Of a stretch of 13,810 nt of DNA, positions 1-6,902 are shown piece after piece. The notes under the pieces are model-generated. The model did not search any database. It had not been told where the DNA came from and worked only from the letters and a program-made list of their open reading frames with translations. This DNA is from an uncultured Bacteroidales bacterium (GTDB taxonomy: Bacteria; Bacteroidota; Bacteroidia; Bacteroidales; P3): contig CALDHX010000002.1 of NCBI GenBank assembly GCA_937901525.1, positions 1 to 13,810 of the forward strand, given 5' to 3'. The number at the start of each line of letters is the position of its first letter. The stretch's first letter is position 1. Position numbers and translations under genes: made by a program.

Positions 1-174
<174 letters not shown>

Positions 175-241
175 AGAGGGTTATACAGAAATAGGGCAGG
201 AGAAGCTGCCGCTACCGAGAAGGTTTCTAAAATATAAATTT

Positions 242-315
242 AGTCTCGTAGCTCAGTTGGTTAGAGCACTACACTGATAATGTAGGGGTCGGCGGTTCAA
301 GTCCGCCCGAGACTA
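242..315 (+). tRNA. tRNA-Ile (anticodon GAU)
   Basis: A complete cloverleaf can be drawn by hand. The 7-bp acceptor stem AGTCTCG (242-248) pairs with CGAGACT (308-314), with discriminator A315. The D arm contains GCTCAGTTGGTTAGAGC. The anticodon stem CTACA (269-273) pairs with TGTAG (281-285) around loop CTGATAA, with anticodon GAT at 276-278. The T arm is GGCGG-TTCAAGT-CCGCC (291-307). CCA is not encoded, so it must be added post-transcriptionally. This tRNA normally sits in the 16S-23S spacer, usually followed by tRNA-Ala(UGC). Here a terminator hairpin begins 3 nt after it. Confidence 0.98.
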
Positions 316-317
316 CG

Positions 318-351
318 ATGATTTATGTTTCGCATGAATCATTTTTTGTTT
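318..351 (+). terminator. Intrinsic terminator directly after tRNA-Ile
   Basis: A 10-bp stem with one G-U pair, ATGATTTATG (318-327) against CATGAATCAT (333-342), closes a 5-nt loop and is followed by TTTTTGTTTT. It starts 3 nt after the tRNA discriminator base, so it should end the 16S-tRNA-Ile transcript and may also define the tRNA 3' trailer. Confidence 0.75.
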
Positions 352-368
352 TCATAATTGTGGATTTT

Positions 369-402
369 ACTCCTGGGAAGTTTCTTCTCGGGAGTTTTTT
401 TT
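369..402 (+). terminator. Second intrinsic terminator of the 16S-tRNA-Ile unit
   Basis: A 12-bp stem with two G-U pairs, ACTCCTGGGAAG (369-380) against CTTCTCGGGAGT (384-395), has a TTT loop and a run of seven T at 396-402. It is GC-richer and stronger than the hairpin 18 nt upstream. Paired terminators are common at the ends of rRNA transcription units, which supports a genuine operon end here. Confidence 0.88.
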
Positions 403-644
403 GTCTTATTTATTTTATTTCTTAATAGTAGTGAAATGTAGTTCGTTGAACTATTTATTCTAAAAAAGAAGAATTTACATGCGAAAAAGGAATTTTTTTC
501 TTCCTAAAAGCAATAGCAATTATTCTTCAAAAGAACAAAAAATCTTCCAAAAAGGAATACATATATATAATAATAAATAACTGATATCTTTTTAAAAAGT
601 TATACGGAAGAGAAACACTATTAAAAAACATTCGTTTTTTAATA
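403..644. other. AT-rich gap without a recognised gene
   Basis: I see no convincing coding frame, promoter or RNA gene in this stretch apart from the hairpin listed at 613-657. The content is A/T-rich with short homopurine and homopyrimidine runs. A small inverted pair AGGAA/TTCCT lies at 488-505. I could not identify any 23S or tRNA-Ala remnant by eye. Confidence 0.6.
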
Positions 645-657
645 GTGTTTTGTTTTT
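613..657 (+). terminator. Perfect 17-bp hairpin with T-run
   Basis: Positions 613-629 and 634-650 are exact reverse complements (17 bp, no mismatches) around the 4-nt loop ATTC, followed by TGTTTTT. The plus-strand orientation fits an intrinsic terminator; on the minus strand the flank is not T-rich. No gene is visible between 402 and 613, so either it is a third, back-up terminator for the rRNA unit or it ends an unrecognised small transcript. Confidence 0.6.
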
Positions 658-767
658 ACTCAAAGCTTATCGAGGACATTGGCTTGAAAGTGAGAAAAAA
701 AGCACAGTCCCTTGCAGGCATGATCGGGAAACAATTTTGTAAATACCTGTCATTAGACATCTACTTA

Positions 768-935
768 AAATATTTTCACCCTTACTTACTTCGCAATATA
801 GAAATCACATATCTTAATCAAGTATGGAGTACATTTCATACATACCATTTATTTATCTATATGCTATCATCAGATATTATATCATTGTTATTAAGGCGAT
901 TACCTGCCATGAAATGTTTGCTACAAGTGCGACAA
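768..935 (+). pseudogene. Decayed IS3-family transposase (orfB) fragment
   Basis: An open frame running from 645 to 995 contains a stretch beginning near 768 whose peptide includes YLLRNIEIT, NQVWST and TYH. This resembles the start of the integrase core of IS3-family transposases, where the usual pattern is PYLLRxLxITxPNQVWSTDITYI ending in a catalytic Asp. Here the DIT is replaced by FH, so the first catalytic acidic residue is lost. Later, RRLPAM (about 906-923) vaguely resembles GWxLSNTM, after which similarity stops. The frame opens with GTG inside the hairpin at 613-650, so its 5' end is not a real gene start. No terminal inverted repeats, orfA or target duplication were found. I read it as a dead fragment. 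The boundaries are approximate, and the call rests on motif memory alone. Confidence 0.5.
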
Positions 936-995
936 GAGTATTGTTGTTTACCATTTTTCTTGCCGTTTTTTACTACTTGTTTTAAACCACAATAA

Positions 996-1256
996 AAGCA
1001 AATTTTTTATTCATAACTTTTCAAATGCTCAAAGATAATAATAATCAGTGAATTACAGCGATTTTATCATGAATTTTGACCATTAGACCTAAAATATTTA
1101 TCCTCCGACAATATATTCTGAAAATGTTGTCCAACATCGCTTCAGATTACAATAATGTGGTTACATACAATGTACTCAAATTCCACTTTTAAAGTCATTT
1201 AGAGATGATTCTGAAAAAATGTCGTAATTTTGCTATAACCAACCATTTTTGCATCA
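996..1256. other. AT-rich gap downstream of the HNH gene
   Basis: Both strands are interrupted by frequent stops and no family is recognised. Short minus-strand frames near 1060-1195 carry no motif I know. I did not find a clear terminator for the minus-strand defence operon that ends at 1257, so that transcript may run on or end by another mechanism. Confidence 0.55.
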
Positions 1257-2294
1257 TTATTTTATAATAACACCCATATCTTTTTCTATATCACGTATCA
1301 ATTTAGTCAATGGACGACAATGAACATTCTTATCGTCAGAATACGTTCCAAACACAAAACGATGGAGTGCATCTTTATTATAAAGTTCTGGGAAATTCTT
1401 TATAAATAAATCCTTATATGTGTCATCATATGCTTTGCATCGCCAAATTGTCTCTTCTGCCACATCCTTTACCGCTGCATAGGCTGAATCTATCATAAAA
1501 TCTTCTTCATGAGTTTTTGCCAATTGGCAGTTCTTTGAATTATTTACATCAGACGAAACCAAGTGGATATTGATATATTTGGGATTAAATCTACGTTTCT
1601 CTAAATATAAATGAGGGGTTGATAATAAATGAAATGGATGCAATTCATTAGGGTCAGTAGTATATAATCCAAAACCAGCGGTAGCAGTATTTTTGCCGTG
1701 ATTACATGTTGGACAACTAGGCTGCAAATTATAAAACGTTGTACATAAATAAGGATACTTTGACTTGGGGAAACGATGATCTAACTCATACAATCCCTTA
1801 CTATGGTCAATGGTAAGAGCATACTGCATATTACAATATACGCAAGTTCTAATTCCCATCTCCTCGATGATAGGAACCATTATTGGACGAACTTTCGACT
1901 CATAGTGCATGGCATCAACTATCAACTTCCAGAATTTCTTCTTTTTTGGTCCAGTTTTTTTTCCACCGCCTTGTTCATGATAAAAAAGTTTTTTATCGAG
2001 TTCTACATTAAAATTTTCATATTTGTCTATATACTCTTGAAAATATTGTGGTTGAAGAACCAACAAGTTTTTTGTCTTGTCTACTGCATTGTCATAATCT
2101 TTAGCAATCTCTTCTATATAATCCTTATATTGTTCAAGCTCATCACAAGAAAGCTTGTTATCTACATTGTAAGTTTCAAGCTCTGATTTTATGTTTCGTA
2201 ACTTAGTCGGTACATCAAGTCGGTATTCACGAAAAGCTTGCTCATACTTTTGTGCATATTTTAAGATATCATCGTTAATCAATATTCTTTCCAT
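1257..2294 (-). CDS. HNH endonuclease, PtuB-like partner of the adjacent ATPase
   Basis: This 345-residue protein has a central HNH nuclease domain. C151-x2-C154 and C194-x2-C197 form a zinc-binding pair typical of the TIGR02646/PtuB-like branch. LDH at 171-173 supplies the catalytic His173, NL at 189-190 the middle Asn, and C197-N-H-x-K the last part of the fold. The intervening FPKSKYPYL is also characteristic. Residues 1-145 are charged and probably helical, with a lysine-rich loop (GPKKKK, 115-120). The C-terminal ~130 residues are unassigned. The ATG at 2294 lies inside the end of the upstream ATPase gene (20-nt overlap), which suggests translational coupling. ATPase-plus-HNH pairing is the signature of Septu (PtuA/PtuB) anti-phage systems, where the HNH subunit cuts DNA. 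The protein is longer than the ~200-300 residues I associate with PtuB. The HNH assignment is firm; the Septu label is inference. Confidence 0.86.
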   Translation of the reverse strand: MERILINDDILKYAQKYEQAFREYRLDVPTKLRNIKSELETYNVDNKLSCDELEQYKDYIEEIAKDYDNAVDKTKNLLVLQPQYFQEYIDKYENFNVELDKKLFYHEQGGGKKTGPKKKKFWKLIVDAMHYESKVRPIMVPIIEEMGIRTCVYCNMQYALTIDHSKGLYELDHRFPKSKYPYLCTTFYNLQPSCPTCNHGKNTATAGFGLYTTDPNELHPFHLLSTPHLYLEKRRFNPKYINIHLVSSDVNNSKNCQLAKTHEEDFMIDSAYAAVKDVAEETIWRCKAYDDTYKDLFIKNFPELYNKDALHRFVFGTYSDDKNVHCRPLTKLIRDIEKDMGVIIK

Positions 2295-4455
2295 GATTAA
2301 ATAGTCTCTCCTTATAAGTTAGTAATGCTGTGAGCTGCTGCTTGAGGAACTTGTCTCCTATCAAGTTTATCTCCTTTTTGAGGTCCTTAATATTTCGATT
2401 AATTTTCTTTTTTCCATAGGATTCTATGTCTGATAGTAACTTTTGCATTCTTTCCAAAGCATAATCTCCCATGAAGGTTTTATCCAAAAAGAAACTCTGG
2501 TGTAAAATGTCGTTTACGTTTGCGGCATAGGGATTAATAGATACATTATCATTCACACATTGTCCATCCTTTAGATACAATATGTTTTGTTGCGGTATGT
2601 CACTCAGGATAAAGGGTGAATGCGTTGCAATAATAATGCAAATAGAGCAATATTTGTTAAAACGGAACTTTGCGAGCATATTCCGCAAACGACTGATAAA
2701 TTGCCTTTGGTACTCCGGATGAAAACAAATCTCCACTTCATCAAGCACAAGCATCATATTGCGATAACGAACTCTGTTAGAATCTTGCACACTCATCAAG
2801 TTAATTATATGATATATAAAGGTGCCACAGGTATAAAGCAACTGTCGTTCTCCACTACTCATACGACTCAAACTTATAGTAGTCTCATCATCTTTCTTCA
2901 ACTTTATGTCAATACTAAAAACCGCTGGAGGAAGTATTTTGGTCAACTCACGGAGGTTTGATGGGAACTTCTGAATTAGACCATATTCGTTCAATTTCTT
3001 TTTGTAATAATCAAAAGTAAAAGTACTATTAAACACTCGTTCCAACCCAACGTTACACTTAATCAAATTGATGAAATTCTCCGCTTGTCGTAACTTAATT
3101 GTGATATGAGACTTGTCTTTCTTAATTGCATCAACAAGATTGTGAATCCGTTTGGAATAGTCCTCTCCTCCTTTGGAATAGTCCTCTCCTCTTTGAAAAT
3201 AGGATTCAAGATTACCAAAATCTTCATACTTATAGTAGGAAGGATATTTGGATGCAATAGAAAGCACCTTATAAACCATATAGAGAGCAATATCTCTAAT
3301 GATTTTCTTCGTAAAGTCCAACTGTTCTAAGCCTAACTCACACAGAAGTAAATAAGCAATACTATCTTGATGATCCTTATGCCATGATACCACATTTGAA
3401 AATTCTATCCATTCTAAATCGTGACGGACCTTACCTAAATAGAGTTTTTTGAACTTCATTTCTACAGCCCAAGGGTTGTAGGTGTAATCTATAGAAGCCA
3501 ATTTATAATCGTCAATTACTTGAATACCTTTTTTCTCTGCCTGAATAAATATCGTAGAGAGCCGATACTGAGAAAGACGATATTCCTTGTACGTGTCAAT
3601 GAATCCCTCATCTCGATAAGGATTCAAAACGATAGGGCTAAGATAGCCATCATTTTTATGGAAAATACTACGAATCCATACGTCACCTTCTTTACGCTCA
3701 ACTACTACTTTGCTAACCAACTTCTTTCCTCCTTTGCTCTGTTTCAAGTTAGGAAAGAGCTCTTTGTAAGTCTTTTCATCATAATAATCCTGATCATTAT
3801 ATGACTGCATAGAGTAGTTTGTTACGATGGTGTAAAAGAATCGTCGTGAGACTTCTGCCATCCTACGGAGTGGCGTAAGAATTGTCGCCTCTTCAACCAC
3901 TTCGTTATTAATATCGAGTTCTTGAGTCCGAACGATACTAGATCCTTGGTCATCCAAGACCTCAAATTGTAGATGCTGTTCATAACTATCATAGTGAAAA
4001 TACATAACATCACCATTTGCCACCAAGGTTCCGATGTGACCATCGAGCAGATAATATAAAGTAGCATGCAATCCTTTTACATAAAAGAGTTGTTCAGCAG
4101 AAGAGTTCCGGTGCATACCCAGTTCCAACATGAATGTAAAATTGTTGATGATGCGATAAAGTAATTCCAGGATTGAAGATTTACCACTACCATTTTGCCC
4201 TACGACTGCTTGTATATTAATATTTGTACCATAGAAATCATGAGGAACTTGACTATTATTAAGTTTAACCCCTCCATCTTGTGTCTGACACAAACGATCA
4301 TTGAAGAAATACAATCCACCTTGAAGACATTTCTTCTGGGCACAATCATCCTCTATCCTGAGTGCACATATAGAGAAGTCTTTTGCCTCAGGAACAGAAC
4401 CACCGTTGCGTTTCAAACGCTCAGCCATCATATACTTACTATAATTACGAAACAC
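2275..4455 (-). CDS. Large ABC-type/AAA_15-like ATPase, PtuA-like
   Basis: This is the putative sensor or regulatory ATPase of a two-gene defence operon. Walker A is GQNGSGKS at 86-93. The ABC signature-like MSSGE is at 532-536, Walker B ends in LVLDE with D572-E573, and a switch histidine lies in ATHSP at H612. This order fits OLD/Rad50-type AAA_15/AAA_21 ATPases. The long 440-residue insert between Walker A and the signature makes it larger than the roughly 450-600 residues I associate with PtuA. Near residue 425 it holds a seven-residue tandem repeat (RGEDYSK, GGEDYSK). The longest frame opens with GTG at 4455. ATG codons at 4431 and 4428 are at least as likely in Bacteroidota and would give 718 or 717 residues. 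The stop overlaps the HNH gene start by 20 nt. A consensus promoter lies ~110 nt upstream. No reverse transcriptase is nearby, so a retron is unlikely. Confidence 0.88.
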   Translation of the reverse strand: MFRNYSKYMMAERLKRNGGSVPEAKDFSICALRIEDDCAQKKCLQGGLYFFNDRLCQTQDGGVKLNNSQVPHDFYGTNINIQAVVGQNGSGKSSILELLYRIINNFTFMLELGMHRNSSAEQLFYVKGLHATLYYLLDGHIGTLVANGDVMYFHYDSYEQHLQFEVLDDQGSSIVRTQELDINNEVVEEATILTPLRRMAEVSRRFFYTIVTNYSMQSYNDQDYYDEKTYKELFPNLKQSKGGKKLVSKVVVERKEGDVWIRSIFHKNDGYLSPIVLNPYRDEGFIDTYKEYRLSQYRLSTIFIQAEKKGIQVIDDYKLASIDYTYNPWAVEMKFKKLYLGKVRHDLEWIEFSNVVSWHKDHQDSIAYLLLCELGLEQLDFTKKIIRDIALYMVYKVLSIASKYPSYYKYEDFGNLESYFQRGEDYSKGGEDYSKRIHNLVDAIKKDKSHITIKLRQAENFINLIKCNVGLERVFNSTFTFDYYKKKLNEYGLIQKFPSNLRELTKILPPAVFSIDIKLKKDDETTISLSRMSSGERQLLYTCGTFIYHIINLMSVQDSNRVRYRNMMLVLDEVEICFHPEYQRQFISRLRNMLAKFRFNKYCSICIIIATHSPFILSDIPQQNILYLKDGQCVNDNVSINPYAANVNDILHQSFFLDKTFMGDYALERMQKLLSDIESYGKKKINRNIKDLKKEINLIGDKFLKQQLTALLTYKERLFNHGKNID
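3151..3192 (-). repeat. 21-bp in-frame tandem duplication inside the ATPase gene
   Basis: Positions 3151-3171 and 3172-3192 are identical at 20 of 21 bases. On the minus strand they encode RGEDYSK followed by GGEDYSK, so the reading frame is kept. It lies in the long insert between Walker A and the signature motif. Confidence 0.93.
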
Positions 4456-4562
4456 TGTTTAGATATTAGTTGTAGCAGAATATTTTATGTATTTGTCTAT
4501 TCCTTATACTACTCCCCGTTTTTAGACAGGTTTAATTATTAATTTAATTTATTTTATGCTTG

Positions 4563-4593
4563 CAAATTTACATTTTAAATTCAGTTTAACAAA
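4563..4593 (-). promoter_or_regulatory. Bacteroidota primary-sigma promoter for the ATPase-HNH operon
   Basis: Read on the minus strand, TTTG (4593-4590) is followed after exactly 19 nt by TAAATTTG (4570-4563). This matches the Bacteroidota -33 TTTG / -7 TAnnTTTG consensus and spacing. The predicted start is near 4556, giving a ~100-nt leader before the GTG at 4455, or ~125 nt to the ATG at 4431. Confidence 0.75.
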
Positions 4594-4938
4594 ATATTTA
4601 TCTTCTTTTTATGCAACTAATCCATATTTCATTGCTGGTAGTAGAACGTCAAGAGAGGAATGAGATTGTTGAAGTTTTTAATATCTACGCAGTAAGCCTC
4701 ATACACTTTTGTCCCTATAAAATATTTATCTATCAACTCCATTATTTTTAAGTTTTTTTTCTGTGTAATTTTGTTGTAGATACATTAAAAAGTTTAGCTA
4801 ATTTTTTCTTTGTTTTTTTATTTTTTTCTTTGCTTTTTTTAATTTTTTCTTTCATTTTTTTTGATAAAACAAAGAGTTTTTTTGTCTGAATTGTGAGTGG
4901 TAGTGTCGTTGTTGAAGAAGAAATATTGTTTAAAAAAG
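4594..4938. other. Divergent intergenic region, no gene seen
   Basis: This is the middle of the ~650-bp space between the leftward defence operon and the rightward recJ operon. It is AT-rich with no recognisable coding frame. Minus-strand frames across 4839-5030 are translations of T-rich low-complexity DNA. The notable content is the T-rich repeat at 4801-4862 and the two promoters on either side. I saw no copy of the tRNA-Ile 3' end that would mark an integration site. Confidence 0.6.
4801..4862. repeat. T-rich imperfect tandem repeat, three ~20-bp units
   Basis: Three units at 4801-4819, 4820-4840 and 4841-4862 each consist of A(A), a 6-7 nt T run, CTTTG or CTTTC, and a 6-8 nt T run. With a period close to two helical turns it could be an intrinsically bent or stiff tract upstream of the recJ promoter, or simply low-complexity DNA. 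Confidence 0.55.
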
Positions 4939-4969
4939 TTTGTGGCCTCGTTGTTTTTTCTTATCTTTG
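4939..4969 (+). promoter_or_regulatory. Bacteroidota primary-sigma promoter for recJ and downstream genes
   Basis: TTTG (4939-4942), a 19-nt spacer and TATCTTTG (4962-4969) match the Bacteroidota -33/-7 consensus exactly. The predicted start is near 4976, leaving a ~130-nt leader before recJ at 5107. The 10-bp palindrome GCGAATTCGC (4972-4981) covers the predicted start and could be an operator. No intrinsic terminator was seen until 13616, so this may drive all seven plus-strand genes. Confidence 0.75.
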
Positions 4970-5106
4970 TCGCGAATTCGCTTTTTTTTGAGAATTTTGT
5001 GGAATAGACTATAATGAATGAAATATTCACAGAAAATTAAGAAGTAAAGTGGAAGGATTAAATAATTATAAATCAATGCGGTGTTATTTTACCGACTAAA
5101 TATTAT

Positions 5107-6882
5107 ATGGAAAAACGTTGGGCTTTTAAGGAAAGGGGTGATAGAGAGATTGTTAGTAGTTTGGCTAAGCAACTTTGTGTTGGTAAAAACAATGCAGGGA
5201 ATGATGATTTGTTTACTTATGAGATTGTTGCTGAGCTTTTAGTGCAAAGAGGCATAACTACTTATGAGGAGGCTGAGCGTTTTTTTAGACCAAAGTATGA
5301 GTATTTGCATGATCCGTATTTGATGGACGATATGGAAAAAGCAGTTGAGAGAATTTTGTTGGCTATTAAGGGTGGGGAAAAGATTTTGGTTTATGGTGAT
5401 TATGATGTTGATGGTACTTCTGCTGTTGCTTTGGTTTATTCTTATCTTGAAAGATTTTCTTCTAATATTGATTTTTATATTCCAGATCGTTATTCGGAAG
5501 GTTATGGCGTGTCTATTAAAGGTATAGATTATGCTGTGGATAATGATGTTAAGTTGATTATTTGTTTGGATTGTGGAATTAAGGCTCATAATGAGATTTC
5601 TTATGCCAAACAAAAGGGTGTGGATTTTATTGTTTGTGATCATCATTTGCCTTCTGATACTTTACCTGAGGCTTGGGCTGTGTTGGATCCTAAAAGGGTA
5701 GATTCTAATTATCCATATAAGGAGTTGAGTGGGTGTGGTATTGGTTTTAAGTTGATTCAGGCTATTCAGAAGGAAAAGAATAGGCCTTTTGATGAGATAT
5801 TGAATTTCTTAGATTTGGTTGCGATAAGTATTGCGGCTGATGTTGTGCCTTTGACAGGTGAGAATAGGGTGTTGGCGTATTATGGTCTTAAAGTAATTAA
5901 TAGATGTCCTCGTGTTGGCATTGAAGCTATTTTGTCTTATAGTAAGATTAAGCATGAGGCTAATTCAAAGCTTTATTTCAATAGGGAATTAACGATTTCT
6001 GATTTGGTGTTTTTGGTTGGTCCAAGAATTAATGCTGCGGGTAGAATGGAAAGTGGTGGAAAGGCTGTGGAGTTGTTGAAGTCTGAAAGTCGTGAGGAGG
6101 TGGAAAAGATTGCTGATGAGATTAATAAGAATAATGAGGAGAGAAAAAATTTAGATAAGATAGCTACTGAAGAGGCTAAGGCTATGTTGAAGGCTTGTCC
6201 TGATTTGAATACTAAAAAGACTACTGTTATTTATGGTGAGAAATGGCATAAGGGTGTGATTGGTATTGTAGCTTCTCGTCTTATAGAGGAGTATTATAGA
6301 CCTACTATTGTGTTTACAAAAAGTAATGATTTGGTAACAGGTTCGGCAAGAAGTGTGAAGGATTTTGATATTTATGCTGCTATTGAGTCTTGTTCTCATT
6401 TGCTTACTCACTTTGGAGGTCATAAGTTTGCTGCTGGTTTGAGTTTGGAAGAAAAGAATTTAGAGAGTTTTAAGCTTTTATTTGAAAAAGAGGTGGAAGA
6501 GTCTATTTTGGAGAGTCAAATGATTCCTGAAATAGAGATTGATATGGAGATAGAATTGGGAAATATTACTCCGCGTTTATTTAGAATTTTGAAACAATTT
6601 GCTCCTTTTGGTCCTGAGAATAATGTTCCAATATTTTGCAGTAAGCGTTTGATGGATACGGGTTTTGCAAGAACAGTTGGTAGTAAGCATTTGAAACTTT
6701 CTGCTGTTTCAAGGGAAAAATCTTCTTTTCCTTTTGATTGTATTGGATTTGGTTTGGCAGAGCATCAAAAGAGTATAAGTAAGGGTAGTATGTTTGATAT
6801 TTGTTATCAAATAGACGAGAATGATTTTCAAGGAAGAACTTCTTTGCAGTTGAATTTAAAGGATATGAAAATAATTGGTTAA
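5107..6882 (+). CDS. recJ: Single-stranded-DNA-specific 5'-3' exonuclease RecJ
   Basis: RecJ degrades single-stranded DNA 5' to 3' in recombinational repair (RecFOR pathway), mismatch repair and replication-fork processing. The 591-residue length is normal for the family. The DHH phosphoesterase motifs are all present: YGDYDVDG at 96-103, LDCG with D155, and VCDHH at 177-180, followed by the GCGIGFKL and AADVVPL blocks and GPRINAAGR. The DHHA1 half carries GEKWHKGVIGIVASR and the HFGGHKFAAG motif. A C-terminal OB-like region starts around residue 460. The ATG at 5107 is chosen because the N-terminal WxF/LTxxIV-like segment follows directly and the leader is A/T-rich without a Shine-Dalgarno site, as usual here. 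It is the first gene of the rightward run; ettA follows after 20 nt. Its coding strand is markedly G- and T-rich compared with the hydrogenase genes downstream. Confidence 0.97.
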   Translation: MEKRWAFKERGDREIVSSLAKQLCVGKNNAGNDDLFTYEIVAELLVQRGITTYEEAERFFRPKYEYLHDPYLMDDMEKAVERILLAIKGGEKILVYGDYDVDGTSAVALVYSYLERFSSNIDFYIPDRYSEGYGVSIKGIDYAVDNDVKLIICLDCGIKAHNEISYAKQKGVDFIVCDHHLPSDTLPEAWAVLDPKRVDSNYPYKELSGCGIGFKLIQAIQKEKNRPFDEILNFLDLVAISIAADVVPLTGENRVLAYYGLKVINRCPRVGIEAILSYSKIKHEANSKLYFNRELTISDLVFLVGPRINAAGRMESGGKAVELLKSESREEVEKIADEINKNNEERKNLDKIATEEAKAMLKACPDLNTKKTTVIYGEKWHKGVIGIVASRLIEEYYRPTIVFTKSNDLVTGSARSVKDFDIYAAIESCSHLLTHFGGHKFAAGLSLEEKNLESFKLLFEKEVEESILESQMIPEIEIDMEIELGNITPRLFRILKQFAPFGPENNVPIFCSKRLMDTGFARTVGSKHLKLSAVSREKSSFPFDCIGFGLAEHQKSISKGSMFDICYQIDENDFQGRTSLQLNLKDMKIIG

Positions 6883-6902
6883 TAAAATAGAATTAAATAT
6901 TT

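Noticed and set aside
1020..1195. Possible transposase remnant on the minus strand below the HNH gene
   Set aside because: Translation in all three minus-strand frames gave frequent stops and no motif I could tie to a transposase family.
1803..2186. Plus-strand 127-codon frame opposite the HNH gene
   Set aside because: It is antisense to a well-supported nuclease domain, has low-complexity hydrophobic content and carries no family motif.
1257..4593. Retron (Ec78-like) with PtuAB effectors
   Set aside because: No reverse transcriptase frame and no msr/msd-like RNA region is visible on either side of the pair.
4972..4989. GCGAATTCGC plus T run as an intrinsic terminator
   Set aside because: The possible stem is only 3 bp with a 4-nt loop and it coincides with the predicted transcription start, so it cannot end a gene.
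4839..5030. Minus-strand 63-codon frame upstream of recJ
   Set aside because: It translates the T-rich repeat and the recJ promoter region into Lys/Asn/Phe-rich low complexity and overlaps a consensus promoter.
5014..5040. Eight-codon leader ORF in the recJ 5' leader
   Set aside because: It has no codon pattern of an attenuator and no associated alternative hairpins. Short ATG-to-stop runs are expected by chance in AT-rich DNA.
242..5106. tRNA-Ile as an integration site for an element carrying the ATPase-HNH pair
   Set aside because: I found no second copy of the tRNA 3' end in the gaps downstream and no integrase gene in the window. The terminators directly behind the tRNA also look native.
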